Assembly: GCA_018715935.1 (NCBI GenBank)
Contig: DVKR01000037.1
Location: 1-54,751, forward strand
Source: Candidatus Aphodovivens excrementavium
Lineage (GTDB): Bacteria; Actinomycetota; Coriobacteriia; Coriobacteriales; Eggerthellaceae
Direction of reading: 5' to 3'
DNA length: 54,751 nt
Shown here: positions 24,771 through 34,376 of the stretch, one piece after another
Position numbering within the stretch: position 1 is the first letter of the stretch
Layout of the letters: the number at the start of each line of letters is the position of its first letter
Translations under genes and position numbers: made by a program
Notes under the pieces: model-generated
Told to the model about the DNA's origin: nothing
Seen by the model: the letters and a program-made list of their open reading frames with translations, nothing else
Database searches by the model: none

Positions 24771-24841
24771 GAGGGTTTTTTCATTTTCTAATACTCGACA
24801 ATCTGCTGATATTGCATCGTGCACGGGATGCGCCGTTCTGC

Positions 24842-24847
24842 TATGAT
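24842..24847 (+). promoter_or_regulatory. Extended -10 for tRNA-Leu
   Basis: TGC followed by TATGAT forms an extended -10 element 57 nt upstream of tRNA-Leu. A short stem, CGCCGC/GCGGCG, follows in the leader. Confidence 0.5.
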
Positions 24848-24904
24848 GTTCGCCGCTCATGATGCGGCGGCTCAGAAGGCTTTGCACGGCATCGGGGCAG
24901 TTGT

Positions 24905-24989
24905 GCGGGCGTGGCGGAATAGGCAGACGCGCCAGATTTAGGTTCTGGTGGGGCAACCCGTGAAGGTTCAAGTCCTTTCGCCCGCACCA
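24905..24989 (+). tRNA. tRNA-Leu (anticodon TAG)
   Basis: Plus-strand class II tRNA, 85 nt with encoded CCA. The acceptor is GCGGGCG/CGCCCGC and the anticodon loop TTTAGGT gives TAG (decodes CUA and related Leu codons). The long variable arm TGGGGCAACCCG is typical of Leu, and the T-loop is GGTTCAAGTCC. Confidence 0.96.
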
Positions 24990-24993
24990 TCTC

Positions 24994-25395
24994 TTAGAAG
25001 AAGTGCCCGAGTAAAAATCCCGCTATCACGCAAATGGCGCCACCGAGCACGCCGGCAACCACCAAGCGCATTTCTCGGCGGTGCGCCCGTGCACGATCTT
25101 TTTCCTGCCGGGCTTTTTCCATGAAGTATGAGTACCCGTCAGTCGTGATCACCACGATGGTTCCTCGCCGCGGGTCGGGGTGTTCTGCGAGCATGCCCTT
25201 TCCTATGAGTTCGGCCTGAAGCTCGTCATCGGGTCGATAGGGCAAAGCGCACCGATATACGAGTTCGCCTTCGACGCTGCAGGTTTTCCGCTCGAAGTCT
25301 ATGAGGCGTTTCAGTTCGCGTTCTTGAGGAATGTTTAAGAGTGCGTTCACGCGGCATCGCCTTTCTGCATACCAATACGTTATCTTATCCATCAT
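24994..25395 (-). CDS. Small tail-anchored membrane protein, unknown
   Basis: 133 residues, not recognised. A soluble, helical N-terminal domain (ALLNIPQERELKRLIDFER, GIVVIT-like strand near 75-80) is followed by a basic stretch. One C-terminal transmembrane helix (LVVAGVLGGAICVIAGFLL) ends two residues from the stop, so the protein is probably anchored with its bulk in the cytoplasm. Two starts are possible: ATG 25395 with AGG 4 nt upstream, or GTG 25350 with GAAAGG about 10 nt upstream. It ends 5 bp from tRNA-Leu, convergently. Confidence 0.65.
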   Translation of the reverse strand: MMDKITYWYAERRCRVNALLNIPQERELKRLIDFERKTCSVEGELVYRCALPYRPDDELQAELIGKGMLAEHPDPRRGTIVVITTDGYSYFMEKARQEKDRARAHRREMRLVVAGVLGGAICVIAGFLLGHFF

Positions 25396-25567
25396 ACCTG
25401 TTTAACGGTAAAAAAACAGTGCATATGGCGTGTTTTCCAACTTGTAAAGGTTGATGATTAACGCAAGCGAAATAGCTTTCGAATCGACCGAAGCCTTGCG
25501 CGCGAAATTCGCCCTCAATTCGCTCGTAGGTTTCATGAACGGGGTTTCGCTTAACTGCTCACTGTGC

Positions 25568-25573
25568 GATAAT
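25568..25573 (+). promoter_or_regulatory. Extended -10 upstream of tig
   Basis: TGC followed by GATAAT forms an extended -10, giving a leader of roughly 110 nt before the tig GTG. The 293 bp from 25396 to 25688 hold no gene. Confidence 0.45.
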
Positions 25574-25629
25574 GCCAAGTCGGCGTGTGCGGGCTTTAGG
25601 GCGCAAGTCTTATTTGTGGCTCGCATGCG

Positions 25630-25648
25630 GTGATAACTGCGTTATCAC
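25630..25648. promoter_or_regulatory. Perfect dyad in the tig leader
   Basis: GTGATAAC (25630-25637) and GTTATCAC (25641-25648) form a perfect 8-bp inverted repeat around TGC, 40 bp before the tig start. It fits a repressor operator or a leader hairpin. It matches neither CIRCE nor HAIR consensus. Confidence 0.6.
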
Positions 25649-25688
25649 ATGCCTTATGGCACAACGGTACAGTATGGAGGAAAGTTAC

Positions 25689-27089
25689 GTGGATACTAAA
25701 GTAGAGGCATTGGAAGGCAACCGCGTCAAGGTGTCGGTTACCGTCGACGCTAAGCAGGTTGATTCTCGCATCAAGCAGGCGTATCGCCAAGCTGCGCAGA
25801 AGTACAATTTCCCCGGATTCCGCAAGGGCAAAGCCCCTCGTCCGGTTATCGACAATGCCTTGGGCAAAAACTATATCGCGGCAACGGTAAGCGACGATAT
25901 CGTAAATGAGACCTATCCGGTTGCCATCGATGAAAGCAACATCTACCCGGTCGCGAATCCTCAGTTCGACGAAGAGGGCATGGATCTCGTTGAGTCCGGC
26001 AAGGATTTCTCTTTCAGTTTCGAGGTTGAGGTCAAGCCCGAGTTCGAACTTTCAAGCTATGAGCCGGTGGAGATCGAGCTTCCTGCAGAAGGCGCAACCG
26101 ACGAAGAGATTCAGCAGCAGATCGACGAGCTGCGCGAGCACTATTTCGAGCTGGTCGACGCCAGTGCGGCCACTAAGGTCAAGCCCGAGAACTGGGTGGA
26201 GCTTTCCATCAAGGCAACTGACGATGCGGGCGAAGACATTCCCTCTATCACCACGGAGTCTCGTCTGTGGGGCATGGATTCCACGCTCTTGCCGCAGGCT
26301 TTCAACGACGAGCTGATGGGTCTGAAGAAAGGCCAGTCGAAAGAGTTCGACATCGACATGCCCGCAGAGACCACCGTCATGACCGCGCCTCTTGCAGGCA
26401 AGACCACCAAGATTCATTTTGAGGTCGAAGTAAAGGTGGTTAAGAAGAAGGTTGTTCCCGAGCTCACCGACGAATGGGCGAAAGAGAAGCTCGGTTTCGA
26501 GAGCGCTGAAGACATGCGTACGCGCATTGCCGAGTCTATCAAGGCGCAAAAGGAAGACATTCTTCCGCGCATGAAAGAGCTTTCTTGTCTCGGCGAGCTT
26601 GCGAAGCGCCTTGAGGGCGACGTTCCCGAGGCAATGTGCGAGCAGGCCGAAACCCAGCTGCTGCAAGACTTCTTCCAGCAGCTTCAGCGCCAGGGCATGA
26701 CCTTTGACGCATACCTTGCAGATCAGGGAGTTTCGGCGGATCAGTTCAAAGACGACGTGAAGCAGCAAGCTGCCGACAACGTCAAGCAGGATTTGGCTTT
26801 GGACGCATGGGCGCGCCATTACGATCTGCAGGTAACCGACGAGGATCTTGCCGAAGAGTTCAAGAACAGCGGCGCTGCCAATCCGGCTGCCTTGGAAAAA
26901 GAGTGGCGCGAGGGCGGCCGCTTGCATCTGCTGCGCGAGGGCATCATGCGTTCTAACGCTGCAAAAGACGTAATGGACAAGGCGAAGGTCACTGAGATGA
27001 AGCCTCTCGGCGCCGATAAAAAGTCTGCTAAGAAGACCTCGTCTAAGAAAAGCTCTTCCAAAAAAGAGGCAGCCGCCGACGCTGAATAA
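25689..27089 (+). CDS. tig: Trigger factor
   Basis: 466 residues from a GTG at 25689 (GGAGGAAAG 6 nt upstream; VDTKVEALEGNRVKVSVTVD is the family start). The ribosome-binding domain has the signature NFPGFRKGKAPRPVI near residue 35-50. The PPIase FKBP-like domain lies at about 150-235, and a helical C-terminal chaperone domain follows. The last 25 residues are Lys/Ser/Ala-rich (KKSAKKTSSKKSSSKKEAA), an actinobacterial-style tail. It binds nascent chains at the ribosome exit. clpP and clpX follow in the conserved order tig-clpP-clpX. Confidence 0.97.
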   Translation: MDTKVEALEGNRVKVSVTVDAKQVDSRIKQAYRQAAQKYNFPGFRKGKAPRPVIDNALGKNYIAATVSDDIVNETYPVAIDESNIYPVANPQFDEEGMDLVESGKDFSFSFEVEVKPEFELSSYEPVEIELPAEGATDEEIQQQIDELREHYFELVDASAATKVKPENWVELSIKATDDAGEDIPSITTESRLWGMDSTLLPQAFNDELMGLKKGQSKEFDIDMPAETTVMTAPLAGKTTKIHFEVEVKVVKKKVVPELTDEWAKEKLGFESAEDMRTRIAESIKAQKEDILPRMKELSCLGELAKRLEGDVPEAMCEQAETQLLQDFFQQLQRQGMTFDAYLADQGVSADQFKDDVKQQAADNVKQDLALDAWARHYDLQVTDEDLAEEFKNSGAANPAALEKEWREGGRLHLLREGIMRSNAAKDVMDKAKVTEMKPLGADKKSAKKTSSKKSSSKKEAAADAE

Positions 27090-27114
27090 GTGACGGTTTG
27101 GATAAGGTTTTTTG

Positions 27115-27137
27115 CAGGCGCGCCCATGGCGCGCCTG
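27115..27137 (+). terminator. Hairpin between tig and clpP
   Basis: A perfect 10-bp GC stem, CAGGCGCGCC/GGCGCGCCTG, with a CAT loop. It is not followed by a T tract (TGTGTTATAAC follows), so it may be a weak terminator, an RNA-processing site or part of the clpP leader. Confidence 0.45.
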
Positions 27138-27202
27138 TGTGTTATAACGACTAAGGCAATTAAGTGCGCGGCGGCAAGCCGCATAAGGCTAGCGAGGTAA
27201 TT

Positions 27203-27847
27203 ATGGGTAACGATTTCATGCCGGCTCGTTCGGCGCTTATTCCGTATGTCATTGAACAATCCCCGCGCGGCGAGCGCAGCTACGACATCTATTCTCGTCT
27301 GTTGAATGATCGCATCGTCTTTTTGGGAGAGGCAATTGATGACCACGTTGCCAATTCGGTTGTGGCTCAGCTGCTTCATCTCGAGAGCGCCGATCCCGAT
27401 AAAGACATTGCGCTTTATATCAACTCTCCGGGCGGCAGCGTGTCTGCAGGCCTTGCGATCTATGACACGATGCAGTTTGTGAAATGCGACGTGTCCACCA
27501 TTTGCCTAGGCATCGCCGCCTCCATGGGGTCTGTTCTGCTCGCAGGCGGTGCGCCGGGCAAGCGCTTCATCCTGCCCAACGCTCAGGTGCTCATCCATCA
27601 GCCGATGGGCGGTACGGGCGACGGCCACACCCAGCAAACCGACATTCAAATTATGGCAGAGGAGATAAAAAAGACGCGCGATCGTCTGGAGGGCATTTTG
27701 GCCAAGCACTGCGGCAAGACGCCCGAGCAGCTGCATGCCGATTGCGAGCGCGATAAGTGGATGACCGCCGAGGAAGCAGTGGCGTACGGCCTGGTGGATC
27801 GCATCACCACCTCTCGCGCCGCCTCCTCCGAAGAGAAGAGCGAATAG
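27203..27847 (+). CDS. clpP: ATP-dependent Clp protease proteolytic subunit
   Basis: 214 residues. The catalytic triad is Ser107 ([11 protein letters not shown]), His132 (LIHQPMGG) and Asp184 ([12 protein letters not shown]). The start ATG 27203 follows GCGAGG. ClpP forms a double heptameric chamber that degrades proteins fed by ClpX or ClpC. Only one clpP is present here; many actinobacteria have a clpP1-clpP2 pair in this position, so a second copy may lie elsewhere. clpX begins 7 bp downstream. Confidence 0.97.
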   Translation: MGNDFMPARSALIPYVIEQSPRGERSYDIYSRLLNDRIVFLGEAIDDHVANSVVAQLLHLESADPDKDIALYINSPGGSVSAGLAIYDTMQFVKCDVSTICLGIAASMGSVLLAGGAPGKRFILPNAQVLIHQPMGGTGDGHTQQTDIQIMAEEIKKTRDRLEGILAKHCGKTPEQLHADCERDKWMTAEEAVAYGLVDRITTSRAASSEEKSE

Positions 27848-27853
27848 CACCCC

Positions 27854-29266
27854 ATGGCAAAAGACAGAAACGACGGCTTTGCGGCCGATGACGACATCGT
27901 TTGCGCGTTTTGCGGGAAGCGTCCTGGCCAGGTTGCGGCTATGATCTCCGGGCCAAACGGCATCTATATCTGCGACGAGTGCATTTCGGTTTGCGCCGAT
28001 GCGATGATGCGCGATCTCGGTTTGTCGGTCGCAGCGATGAAGCCCGACCAAGACGAAGAGGTCGCCCCGCGTCACGCGCGTCATAGCGCTGAGGCGGTAG
28101 CTTCCGCCACGCCGTCTCCTGCCGAGATTCTAGGCGCCCTGCCGACGCCGCACGAGCTCTACGATAGGCTTTCCGAACATGTTGTGGGTCAAGAGCAGGC
28201 GAAGCGTGCACTTTCCGTGGCGGTGTACAACCACTACAAGCGTATCAGCCTGGGCGCCGATGCTCAAGAAGGCGACGTGGAGCTTGCGAAAAGCAACATC
28301 ATGCTTTTGGGTCCCACCGGCTCAGGCAAGACGCTGCTGGCGCAAACGCTGGCGCGCACGCTCAAGGTGCCGTTCGCAATTGCGGATGCCACCACGCTCA
28401 CTGAAGCGGGCTATGTGGGCGAGGACGTTGAGAACATCCTTCTGAAGCTCATCACTGCTGCCGATTTCGATATCGAGCGCGCGCAGATAGGCATCATCTA
28501 CGTGGACGAGATAGATAAGATCGCCCGCAAGGCGGAAAACCTCTCGATTACGCGAGACGTGTCGGGCGAAGGCGTTCAGCAGGCGTTGCTTAAGATCGTC
28601 GAGGGGACCGAGGCAAGCGTTCCTCCGCAAGGCGGACGCAAGCACCCCCAGCAGGAGCTCATCCACATCGATACCACCAACATCCTTTTCATCTTGGGTG
28701 GAGCTTTTGTCGGTCTGGCTGACATTATTGCTGCGCGCGTTGGCAAAAGCGGACTCGGCTTCAATGCGGAGCTGCCGGAAAGCAAAAAACATGCAGAAGC
28801 GGAGCTTTTGGCTCAGGTCTTACCCGAGGATCTGAACAAATACGGGATGATTCCCGAGTTCGTGGGTCGTATTCCGGTCATCACTTCGCTCAACGAGCTG
28901 TCCGAAGACGATCTCGTTCGCATTCTCACCGAACCTAAAAACGCTTTGGTCAAGCAATACAGGAAGATGTTCGAATTCGAGAACTCCACACTTGAGTTCA
29001 CGCAGGAAGCCTTGCGCGCTATCGCTCGCGAGGCGGTCGAACACGGCACGGGAGCGCGCGGTTTGCGCTCCATTTGCGAGCGAGTGCTGCAAGACGTGAT
29101 GTACGATCTGCCTGAACACAAGGAGCAAACGATGGTGGTGATTCGCGAAAGCGACATCGTGGGCGAAACGGCACCCGCCATCGAGCCGCTTAAGGCCGTG
29201 CCGGCGGCGAGCGCTTCGATTAAAGAAACTCCGACTGCCGAAGGCGCCGTCGAGCAAAGCGCGTAA
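27854..29266 (+). CDS. clpX: ATP-dependent Clp protease ATP-binding subunit ClpX
   Basis: 470 residues. The N-terminal zinc-binding domain has Cys17, Cys20, Cys40 and Cys43 ([16 protein letters not shown]). Walker [16 protein letters not shown] is near 150-165, Walker [13 protein letters not shown] follows, and the RKA-type pore region and sensor [12 protein letters not shown] are present. It unfolds substrates and passes them to ClpP. The linker (75-100) and C-terminus (about 445-470) are Ala/Pro/Glu-rich and longer than in E. coli. The gene ends at a strong terminator. Confidence 0.97.
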   Translation: MAKDRNDGFAADDDIVCAFCGKRPGQVAAMISGPNGIYICDECISVCADAMMRDLGLSVAAMKPDQDEEVAPRHARHSAEAVASATPSPAEILGALPTPHELYDRLSEHVVGQEQAKRALSVAVYNHYKRISLGADAQEGDVELAKSNIMLLGPTGSGKTLLAQTLARTLKVPFAIADATTLTEAGYVGEDVENILLKLITAADFDIERAQIGIIYVDEIDKIARKAENLSITRDVSGEGVQQALLKIVEGTEASVPPQGGRKHPQQELIHIDTTNILFILGGAFVGLADIIAARVGKSGLGFNAELPESKKHAEAELLAQVLPEDLNKYGMIPEFVGRIPVITSLNELSEDDLVRILTEPKNALVKQYRKMFEFENSTLEFTQEALRAIAREAVEHGTGARGLRSICERVLQDVMYDLPEHKEQTMVVIRESDIVGETAPAIEPLKAVPAASASIKETPTAEGAVEQSA

Positions 29267-29285
29267 GCGTAGTATGATTCATGCA

Positions 29286-29319
29286 CGCGGCCCCTCATGC
29301 CGGGGCCGCGCCTGTTTTT
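29286..29319 (+). terminator. Terminator after clpX
   Basis: A 9-bp GC stem, CGCGGCCCC/GGGGCCGCG, with a 7-nt loop is followed by CCTGTTTTT. It ends the tig-clpPX unit. Confidence 0.85.
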
Positions 29320-29367
29320 ATCTTTGGAACAATGTGGGTTATGCACCGGGAAAGGGGCACGACAACC

Positions 29368-32046
29368 ATGGAGAACATGCCTAAGACCTACGATGCGGCC
29401 GCTGAGGAGCAGCGCATTTTAGACAAGTGGATGGCGGGGGAGTACTATCGTCGAAATCCCGGCGTCGGCGATTGCACCGTTACCATACCCCCACCCAACG
29501 TAACGGGCGTGTTGCACATGGGTCATGCGCTTGACGACACCATCCAGGATACGTTTATACGCATGAATCGCATGCGTGGTGTTTCTACGCGTTGGATCCT
29601 CGGCACCGACCATGCCGGCATCGCAACGCAGACCAAGGTCGATAAAAAGCTTGCGAGCGAGGGCATCTCGCGTAGGGAGATCGGGCGCGAGAAGTTTCTC
29701 GAGGCGTGCTGGGATTGGACGCGCGAGTATGGCGGACATATCGTCGAGCAGATCAAGCGCATGGGCTGCTCGATTGACTTTTCCGACCCGCACTTCACGA
29801 TGGACGCCGACTACGCAACTGCGGTTCGCAAGGTGTTTTGCGATTGGTACCACGACGGGTTGATCTATCGGGGCAAGCGTATCGTGAACTGGTGCCCCCA
29901 CTGCACCACTGCCATTGCCGACGATGAGGCCGAATACAAGGAAGAAGACGGTCATCTGTGGTATTTGCGCTACCCGCTCAAAGAGCCGGTGGACGGCAAG
30001 GACTACGTTGTTGTTGCGACAACGCGTCCGGAAACCATGCTGGGCGACACGGGCGTGGCTGTTTCTCCCAAAGATCACGACAAGGAGCCGTTTGTAGGCG
30101 CGACGGTCGTTCTTCCTATTGTTGACCGCGAGATACCAATCTTCAGCGATTTTTATGTCGATGCAGGCTTTGGAACGGGCTTTGTAAAGGTAACTCCCGC
30201 TCACGACCCCAACGACTTCGGCATGGGCGAGCGTCACGATTTGGAAAAGGTAAATATATTTGACGAGACGGCTCATGTTGTGGAAGGCTATGGCGATTTT
30301 TCTGGCATGAGTCGCGAGGAATGCCGCGAGGCGGTGGTTGCGTGGTTCGAGGAGCACGGCTTGCTCGATCATGTGAAAGACCATCACCACTCGGTTATGC
30401 ATTGCTATCGTTGCGACACCACGCTTGAGCCTTGGCTTTCCGAGCAGTGGTTCATTGCCGTGGAGAAGCTCAAAGGCCCGGCAACTGAAGTCGTTACCAG
30501 CGGGAAGGTGACATTCCATCCTGCACGCTGGACGCAAACGTATCTTACCTGGATGGAAAACCTGAAAGACTGGTGTATCAGCCGTCAGCTGTGGTGGGGT
30601 CATCGCATTCCGGTGTTCTACTGCGACCAATGCGGTTGGACCGACGCCCTTGCTGAGGACGTCGACTCCTGTCCGAAGTGCGGGGCGCACGTTCGCCAGG
30701 ACGAAGATGTTTTGGACACGTGGTTTTCCAGCCAGTTGTGGACGTTTGCGACCCAAGGGTGGCCTGAGCACCCAGAGCGTATGGAAGGGCATCATCCCAC
30801 CACGGCGTTGGTAACCGCCCGCGACATCATCGCGTTGTGGGTGGCGCGCATGATCATGGCGTCCACATACTTCTGCAAGGAAATCCCGTTCCATGACGTA
30901 GTTATCTACGCCACCATTCTCGCCAAAGACGGCACGCGCATGTCGAAGAGCAAGGGCAACGGCGTTGACCCGATGGACCTCATTGATAAATACGGCGCCG
31001 ACGCCATGCGCTTCAATCTGCTTACGCTGGTGACCAACAACCAGGACGTGCGCTTTGACGCCGACATCGACAAAAAGACCCATGAGCTTTTGGGCAGCCC
31101 CCGCACCGAGCAGGCGCGTGGTTTCGTGACTAAGATATGGAACGCAAGCCGCTTTGTTTTGGGCAATTTGGATGGCTATGTTCCCGGCGAACCCGCTGTG
31201 CGCACGCAGGCGGACGCCTGGATTCTCAGCCGTTTGGCTCGTCTGTCCAAGCAGGTGACCCAAGGCATTACCACCTACCAGTTCGGTGAGGTCGCCCGCG
31301 AGCTCAATGCGTTTTTCTGGAGCGAGTTCTGCGACTGGTACATTGAATTCTGCAAGGCCGACCTGCGCGAGGACGCCGATCCTGAGGCGCGTTTGCAAAC
31401 GCAGCGTAACTTGGTGTTCGTGCTCGATTCCGCGTTGCGTCTGCTGCATCCTGCTATGCCGTTTGTTACCGAGGCGATTTGGGAGCACCTGCCTCACGAA
31501 GAAGATGAGGCTCCTGCTCTGATGGTGGCGAAATGGCCCGAGCCCGAAACGCTCGAAAAATGGATTAATCCTGAGGCTGAGCGCGCGGTTGGCCTGTTGT
31601 GCGCTGTGGTGGGCGCCGTGCGCTCCACCCGTGCGCGTTACGGCATCGCTCCTCGCCAGGAGCTCGAGGTGGTGGTGAACGCGCAGCAGGAGGCGGCAGA
31701 GGTGCTGCGTAGCCTGGAGGCTCAAATTACTTCGCTGGCGCGCGTGTCTTCTCTCACTGTTGCGACCGACGCTCAAAAACCTGCCGAAAGTGCGGCGGTG
31801 GTAGTTGAGGGTGCTGAGGTCTACAGCGTTCTGGCGGGCCTCATTGATTTCGATGCCGAACGCAGCCGCCTCCAAAAGGAACAGAAGAAGCTATCGGCAG
31901 ATGTTGCCAAGTACGGCAAGAAACTCCAAAACCCCGGATTCTTAGCGAAGGCTGCACCGGAGATCATTGAGAAGGACAAGGCGAAGTTGGCGGAGCTGGA
32001 AGATCAGCTTTCCCGCGTGGAGCAGGAACTTTCCGAGCTGCAGTAA
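29368..32046 (+). CDS. valS: Valyl-tRNA synthetase
   Basis: 892 residues from ATG 29368 (AAAGGGGCAC upstream). The HIGH motif is in [17 protein letters not shown] near residue 40-55 and KMSKS appears as [12 protein letters not shown] near 525. The editing CP1 domain has the family [15 protein letters not shown]. The C-terminal coiled-coil arm (about 825-892) is complete, which separates ValRS from IleRS and LeuRS. It charges tRNA-Val in the cytoplasm. No T-box leader is present. The transcript probably starts between the clpX terminator and the gene or by read-through. Confidence 0.97.
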   Translation: MENMPKTYDAAAEEQRILDKWMAGEYYRRNPGVGDCTVTIPPPNVTGVLHMGHALDDTIQDTFIRMNRMRGVSTRWILGTDHAGIATQTKVDKKLASEGISRREIGREKFLEACWDWTREYGGHIVEQIKRMGCSIDFSDPHFTMDADYATAVRKVFCDWYHDGLIYRGKRIVNWCPHCTTAIADDEAEYKEEDGHLWYLRYPLKEPVDGKDYVVVATTRPETMLGDTGVAVSPKDHDKEPFVGATVVLPIVDREIPIFSDFYVDAGFGTGFVKVTPAHDPNDFGMGERHDLEKVNIFDETAHVVEGYGDFSGMSREECREAVVAWFEEHGLLDHVKDHHHSVMHCYRCDTTLEPWLSEQWFIAVEKLKGPATEVVTSGKVTFHPARWTQTYLTWMENLKDWCISRQLWWGHRIPVFYCDQCGWTDALAEDVDSCPKCGAHVRQDEDVLDTWFSSQLWTFATQGWPEHPERMEGHHPTTALVTARDIIALWVARMIMASTYFCKEIPFHDVVIYATILAKDGTRMSKSKGNGVDPMDLIDKYGADAMRFNLLTLVTNNQDVRFDADIDKKTHELLGSPRTEQARGFVTKIWNASRFVLGNLDGYVPGEPAVRTQADAWILSRLARLSKQVTQGITTYQFGEVARELNAFFWSEFCDWYIEFCKADLREDADPEARLQTQRNLVFVLDSALRLLHPAMPFVTEAIWEHLPHEEDEAPALMVAKWPEPETLEKWINPEAERAVGLLCAVVGAVRSTRARYGIAPRQELEVVVNAQQEAAEVLRSLEAQITSLARVSSLTVATDAQKPAESAAVVVEGAEVYSVLAGLIDFDAERSRLQKEQKKLSADVAKYGKKLQNPGFLAKAAPEIIEKDKAKLAELEDQLSRVEQELSELQ

Positions 32047-32055
32047 GCTTTTTGC

Positions 32056-32061
32056 TATAAT
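32056..32061 (+). promoter_or_regulatory. Extended -10 after valS
   Basis: TGC directly followed by TATAAT, a full extended -10 element 95 bp before the zinc-ribbon gene. No strong -35 is needed for such promoters and none is clear. Confidence 0.6.
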
Positions 32062-32149
32062 GTGGTGCCGTGCGTAGCGAAATGCGCACGGCTAAGCAAC
32101 GCGCACGCAGGGAATAGGCCGGCGGCGCCCGTAAGAGATCGAGGTTGTT

Positions 32150-32662
32150 ATGAGCGAACTGCTGTCCCAGCTTTGGACGCCCGAGCTTCAGGCGGCTTTC
32201 ACTGCTGTAGTTGTGGTGCTCGTCATTTTGTACGTGCTGTCCATCGTCTGGGTTGCGCGTGATGCGTATCAGCGCGGCACGTCGTGGGTCTGGTGCCTGA
32301 TCGCGTTAATCCCTTTTTTGGGCGTGGTCGCGTATTGCCTGCTTCGTCCGTCGCTCTTGCAGATCGATCGTGATGAGCAAGAGCTTGAGATTGCTCTCAA
32401 GCAGCGTCAGCTGATGAAGTACGGCGAGTGCGCCAACTGCGGCTATCCGGTGGAAGGCGATTTCATCCTGTGTCCGAACTGCCATACGCGCCTGAAGAAT
32501 ATGTGCCCCACCTGCCACCGAGCGCTTGATCCCTCATGGACCGTTTGCCCGTACTGCGCTACTCCGATGCAGTCCGGACAGCGCAGGCAGCGTCCGCAGC
32601 GCCGTCCTCAGCAGGCTCCTCGCGGCGAGCAGCACGCGCAAGCGCAGCAGCCGCAGCAGTAG
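32150..32662 (+). CDS. Double zinc-ribbon membrane protein
   Basis: 170 residues. Two transmembrane helices (about 17-37 and 46-64) precede a cytoplasmic region with four CxxC pairs at Cys94/97, 108/111, 119/122 and 133/136, forming two zinc ribbons (DZR type). A Gln/Arg/Pro-rich disordered tail (about 142-170) ends the protein. The N-terminal part resembles phospholipase-D-nuclease-like (PLDc_N) membrane segments. Function unknown; zinc-ribbon membrane proteins of this kind may mediate protein contacts. The gene is bounded by its own promoter and a terminator. Confidence 0.8.
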   Translation: MSELLSQLWTPELQAAFTAVVVVLVILYVLSIVWVARDAYQRGTSWVWCLIALIPFLGVVAYCLLRPSLLQIDRDEQELEIALKQRQLMKYGECANCGYPVEGDFILCPNCHTRLKNMCPTCHRALDPSWTVCPYCATPMQSGQRRQRPQRRPQQAPRGEQHAQAQQPQQ

Positions 32663-32754
32663 TTGCTGTTTGTCGCTCAGATGTCCGTTTCGGGCTAGGC
32701 GACTTGGGGCTTATGCGAGATTGCCCCTCTTTCCCTTACTGCGTCAATGACAGA

Positions 32755-32803
32755 AAGGCTGGTCGCGTAGAGGCGAGAACTCAACGCGACCAGCCTTCTC
32801 TTA
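32755..32803. terminator. Bidirectional terminator
   Basis: A 13-bp perfect stem, AAGGCTGGTCGCG (32755-32767) with CGCGACCAGCCTT (32785-32797), is followed by CTCTT. It separates the convergent zinc-ribbon and CmpB-family genes. Confidence 0.85.
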
Positions 32804-32832
32804 TGCGCTCCTAGACAAGCTTATTGTACAGG

Positions 32833-34074
32833 CTACGCTGTGGGGGTAAGCGCATCGTCGGCTCGTGCAGAATCGTCGGGCGTGATGGTCATCGACTGGA
32901 AACGGTGCTCCATGTAGGCATTGTCGAAGTTCTTTGCGTAGAACTCCTCTACCGGAGAGGTGGGGGAGTATCCCGATTCCCGCTGGTACCAGCAATCAAG
33001 CGCCTCGAGGGTCATGACGCCGTTGACGAGCATGAGCGCCGCGCAAACGGTGGTGACGCCGTAGCGCGCCTTCCATGGAATGAGATTGATAAGCTTGAGC
33101 AGCCACGGAAGGCAGACTTTGATCCACACGCACCCAAGAGCACCCCACATGCACATGAAGAGCGCACTTGTGCGTCCCTGGAACAGATCGGCGATAGGGT
33201 CGGGAAACAAGCCGAATATCGTCGAGCCGCTGTAGTCCCAAGCCACAGCGCCGAATGCCGTCTGCATGAACCAGGAAACGGCAGCTTCGAACAACCCGCC
33301 GATCACCGCGCTCACCAAAAAGATAATGAGGAAGTTGCTCTTGTAGAAACGGTTGAGCGCAACCGTCATTAGCACGGCGCCGAACCCGTAAATGGGAGAA
33401 AAGGGGCCAAAAAGCATTCCCGCACGATCCTGGTAGACGCCGGGATCGACAACCACCATGTGGTACACCGTTTCAATGATGAGCCCCAAAACGCAGCACA
33501 CCACAAACACCCAGAACAGATTGAAAAAGTCAAGCTCGATAAACCCTCTGTCGCCCTTTGCGCGTCCGAGCGTCCCGGCCTTCGCCTCGGCCTCAAGCTC
33601 TTTGTCGCGCTGCACGCGCTCTCGTTTTCGCTCTTCGCGCAGCGTGGGGTCAACCGTAACTGAGATGACGATGAGTATCGCAAGCTGAACGAACGCCGGC
33701 GTGAGATTCGTGCCAATTCCATGCAGCATGATCTCGATGATGAGGTTAACGAGATTGATGGCTATGAGCACGTAGGCGATTTGGGCGGCATAGCGTCGCC
33801 AGTTCTTTAGGAGAGAGACGCCAAAAACAACGAGCGAAACGCTTTCGATGCCCACGAGAACGAATTCGATAACGGTGAGGATGAAGGTAAGCGAGGCGTC
33901 GTTTGACCCTGCGGTAAGGTTGATGGCGCCGGTTGCCGATAGTCCTACGATGGCGGCAACTCCGATAAAGATAAGCGCACCGGACAAAAGGCAGTAGAGA
34001 CCGTAGACCTTGTAAAGCAAAGGGATCTTCTTTACGGGTTTTTCGGGTGCGGCAGGTGCGCTTTTAGTGTCCAT
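32833..34074 (-). CDS. Putative ABC-transporter type IV (CmpB/PF06541) membrane protein
   Basis: 413 residues. An N-terminal membrane part with five helices (about 20-150) and a basic cytoplasmic loop (KRERVQRDKELEAEAKAG) precede the CmpB-family domain (about 185-370). That domain is recognisable by LFWVFVVCCVLGLIIETVYH, then GPFSPIYGFGAVLM and WDYSGSTIFGLF. Despite the family name there is no ATPase or solute-binding gene next to it, and the real function of these proteins is unclear. The start ATG 34074 follows TAGGAGAAGC; a consensus TATAAT lies upstream. Confidence 0.8.
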   Translation of the reverse strand: MDTKSAPAAPEKPVKKIPLLYKVYGLYCLLSGALIFIGVAAIVGLSATGAINLTAGSNDASLTFILTVIEFVLVGIESVSLVVFGVSLLKNWRRYAAQIAYVLIAINLVNLIIEIMLHGIGTNLTPAFVQLAILIVISVTVDPTLREERKRERVQRDKELEAEAKAGTLGRAKGDRGFIELDFFNLFWVFVVCCVLGLIIETVYHMVVVDPGVYQDRAGMLFGPFSPIYGFGAVLMTVALNRFYKSNFLIIFLVSAVIGGLFEAAVSWFMQTAFGAVAWDYSGSTIFGLFPDPIADLFQGRTSALFMCMWGALGCVWIKVCLPWLLKLINLIPWKARYGVTTVCAALMLVNGVMTLEALDCWYQRESGYSPTSPVEEFYAKNFDNAYMEHRFQSMTITPDDSARADDALTPTA

Positions 34075-34156
34075 GCTTCTCCTAGGCCAGAACGGGCAAA
34101 CACGGGGTTACAGGATGGATAAACCGAGGTCGTAGGGTGGATTCCACCTTGTGGCG

Positions 34157-34162
34157 ATTATA
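34157..34162 (-). promoter_or_regulatory. -10 box for the CmpB-family gene
   Basis: TATAAT on the minus strand, 83 nt before the ATG. No convincing -35 at 17-nt spacing. Confidence 0.55.
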
Positions 34163-34302
34163 CCCGACTATCTACAAAACCGCATCTTTTCGCAGGGTAT
34201 TTCGGCATCTCCTATGAATTCCCGGTCGCAACACGCAAGGTAGTGGCATACTAAGGCAGCTGTTCGAGTGGCGTTTTATCGGACGGCAGTGTAACCCGAC
34301 AT

Positions 34303-34358
34303 GCAGATGCTTTGTGCGCATCCGGCAAGACAGCGCAGGCGCTTTGTGCGCGCCCGGC
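34303..34358 (+). promoter_or_regulatory. thrS leader: twin tRNA-Thr anticodon-arm-like hairpins
   Basis: Two hairpins of identical geometry lie 32 bp apart. Hairpin 1 is GATGC (34306-34310), loop TTTGTGC (34311-34317), GCATC (34318-34322). Hairpin 2 is GGCGC (34338-34342), loop TTTGTGC (34343-34349), GCGCC (34350-34354). A 5-bp stem with a 7-nt loop is exactly an anticodon arm, and the loop puts U at position 33 and UGU, a Thr anticodon, at 34-36. Two of the five base pairs differ between the copies, both by compensatory change, which supports the structure. Hairpin 2 ends about 9 nt before the Shine-Dalgarno AAAGGAAG. By analogy with the E. coli thrS operator, ThrRS may bind here and block translation. 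Confidence 0.65.
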
Positions 34359-34376
34359 GCGAGAAAGGAAGCAACT

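Noticed and set aside
24552-24989. tRNA cluster as an integration site for a mobile element
   Set aside because: The tRNA 3' ends are not repeated nearby and no integrase gene is present.
29286-29310. valS leader hairpin with a 7-nt loop as a possible tRNA-Val mimic
   Set aside because: The loop TCATGCC has no U at position 33 and no valine anticodon (NAC); the stem is 9 bp and is followed by a T tract, so it is the clpX terminator.
29419-31875. An 818-codon open frame on the minus strand opposite valS
   Set aside because: An antisense shadow of valS with no recognisable domain and no ribosome site in a sensible place.
32833-34074. A complete ABC transporter system
   Set aside because: The family name includes ABC transporter, but no ATPase or binding protein gene is adjacent and the protein has no ATP-binding motifs.
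34075-34376. T-box riboswitch before thrS
   Set aside because: No T-box consensus and no terminator; the twin anticodon-like hairpins fit a synthetase-binding operator better.
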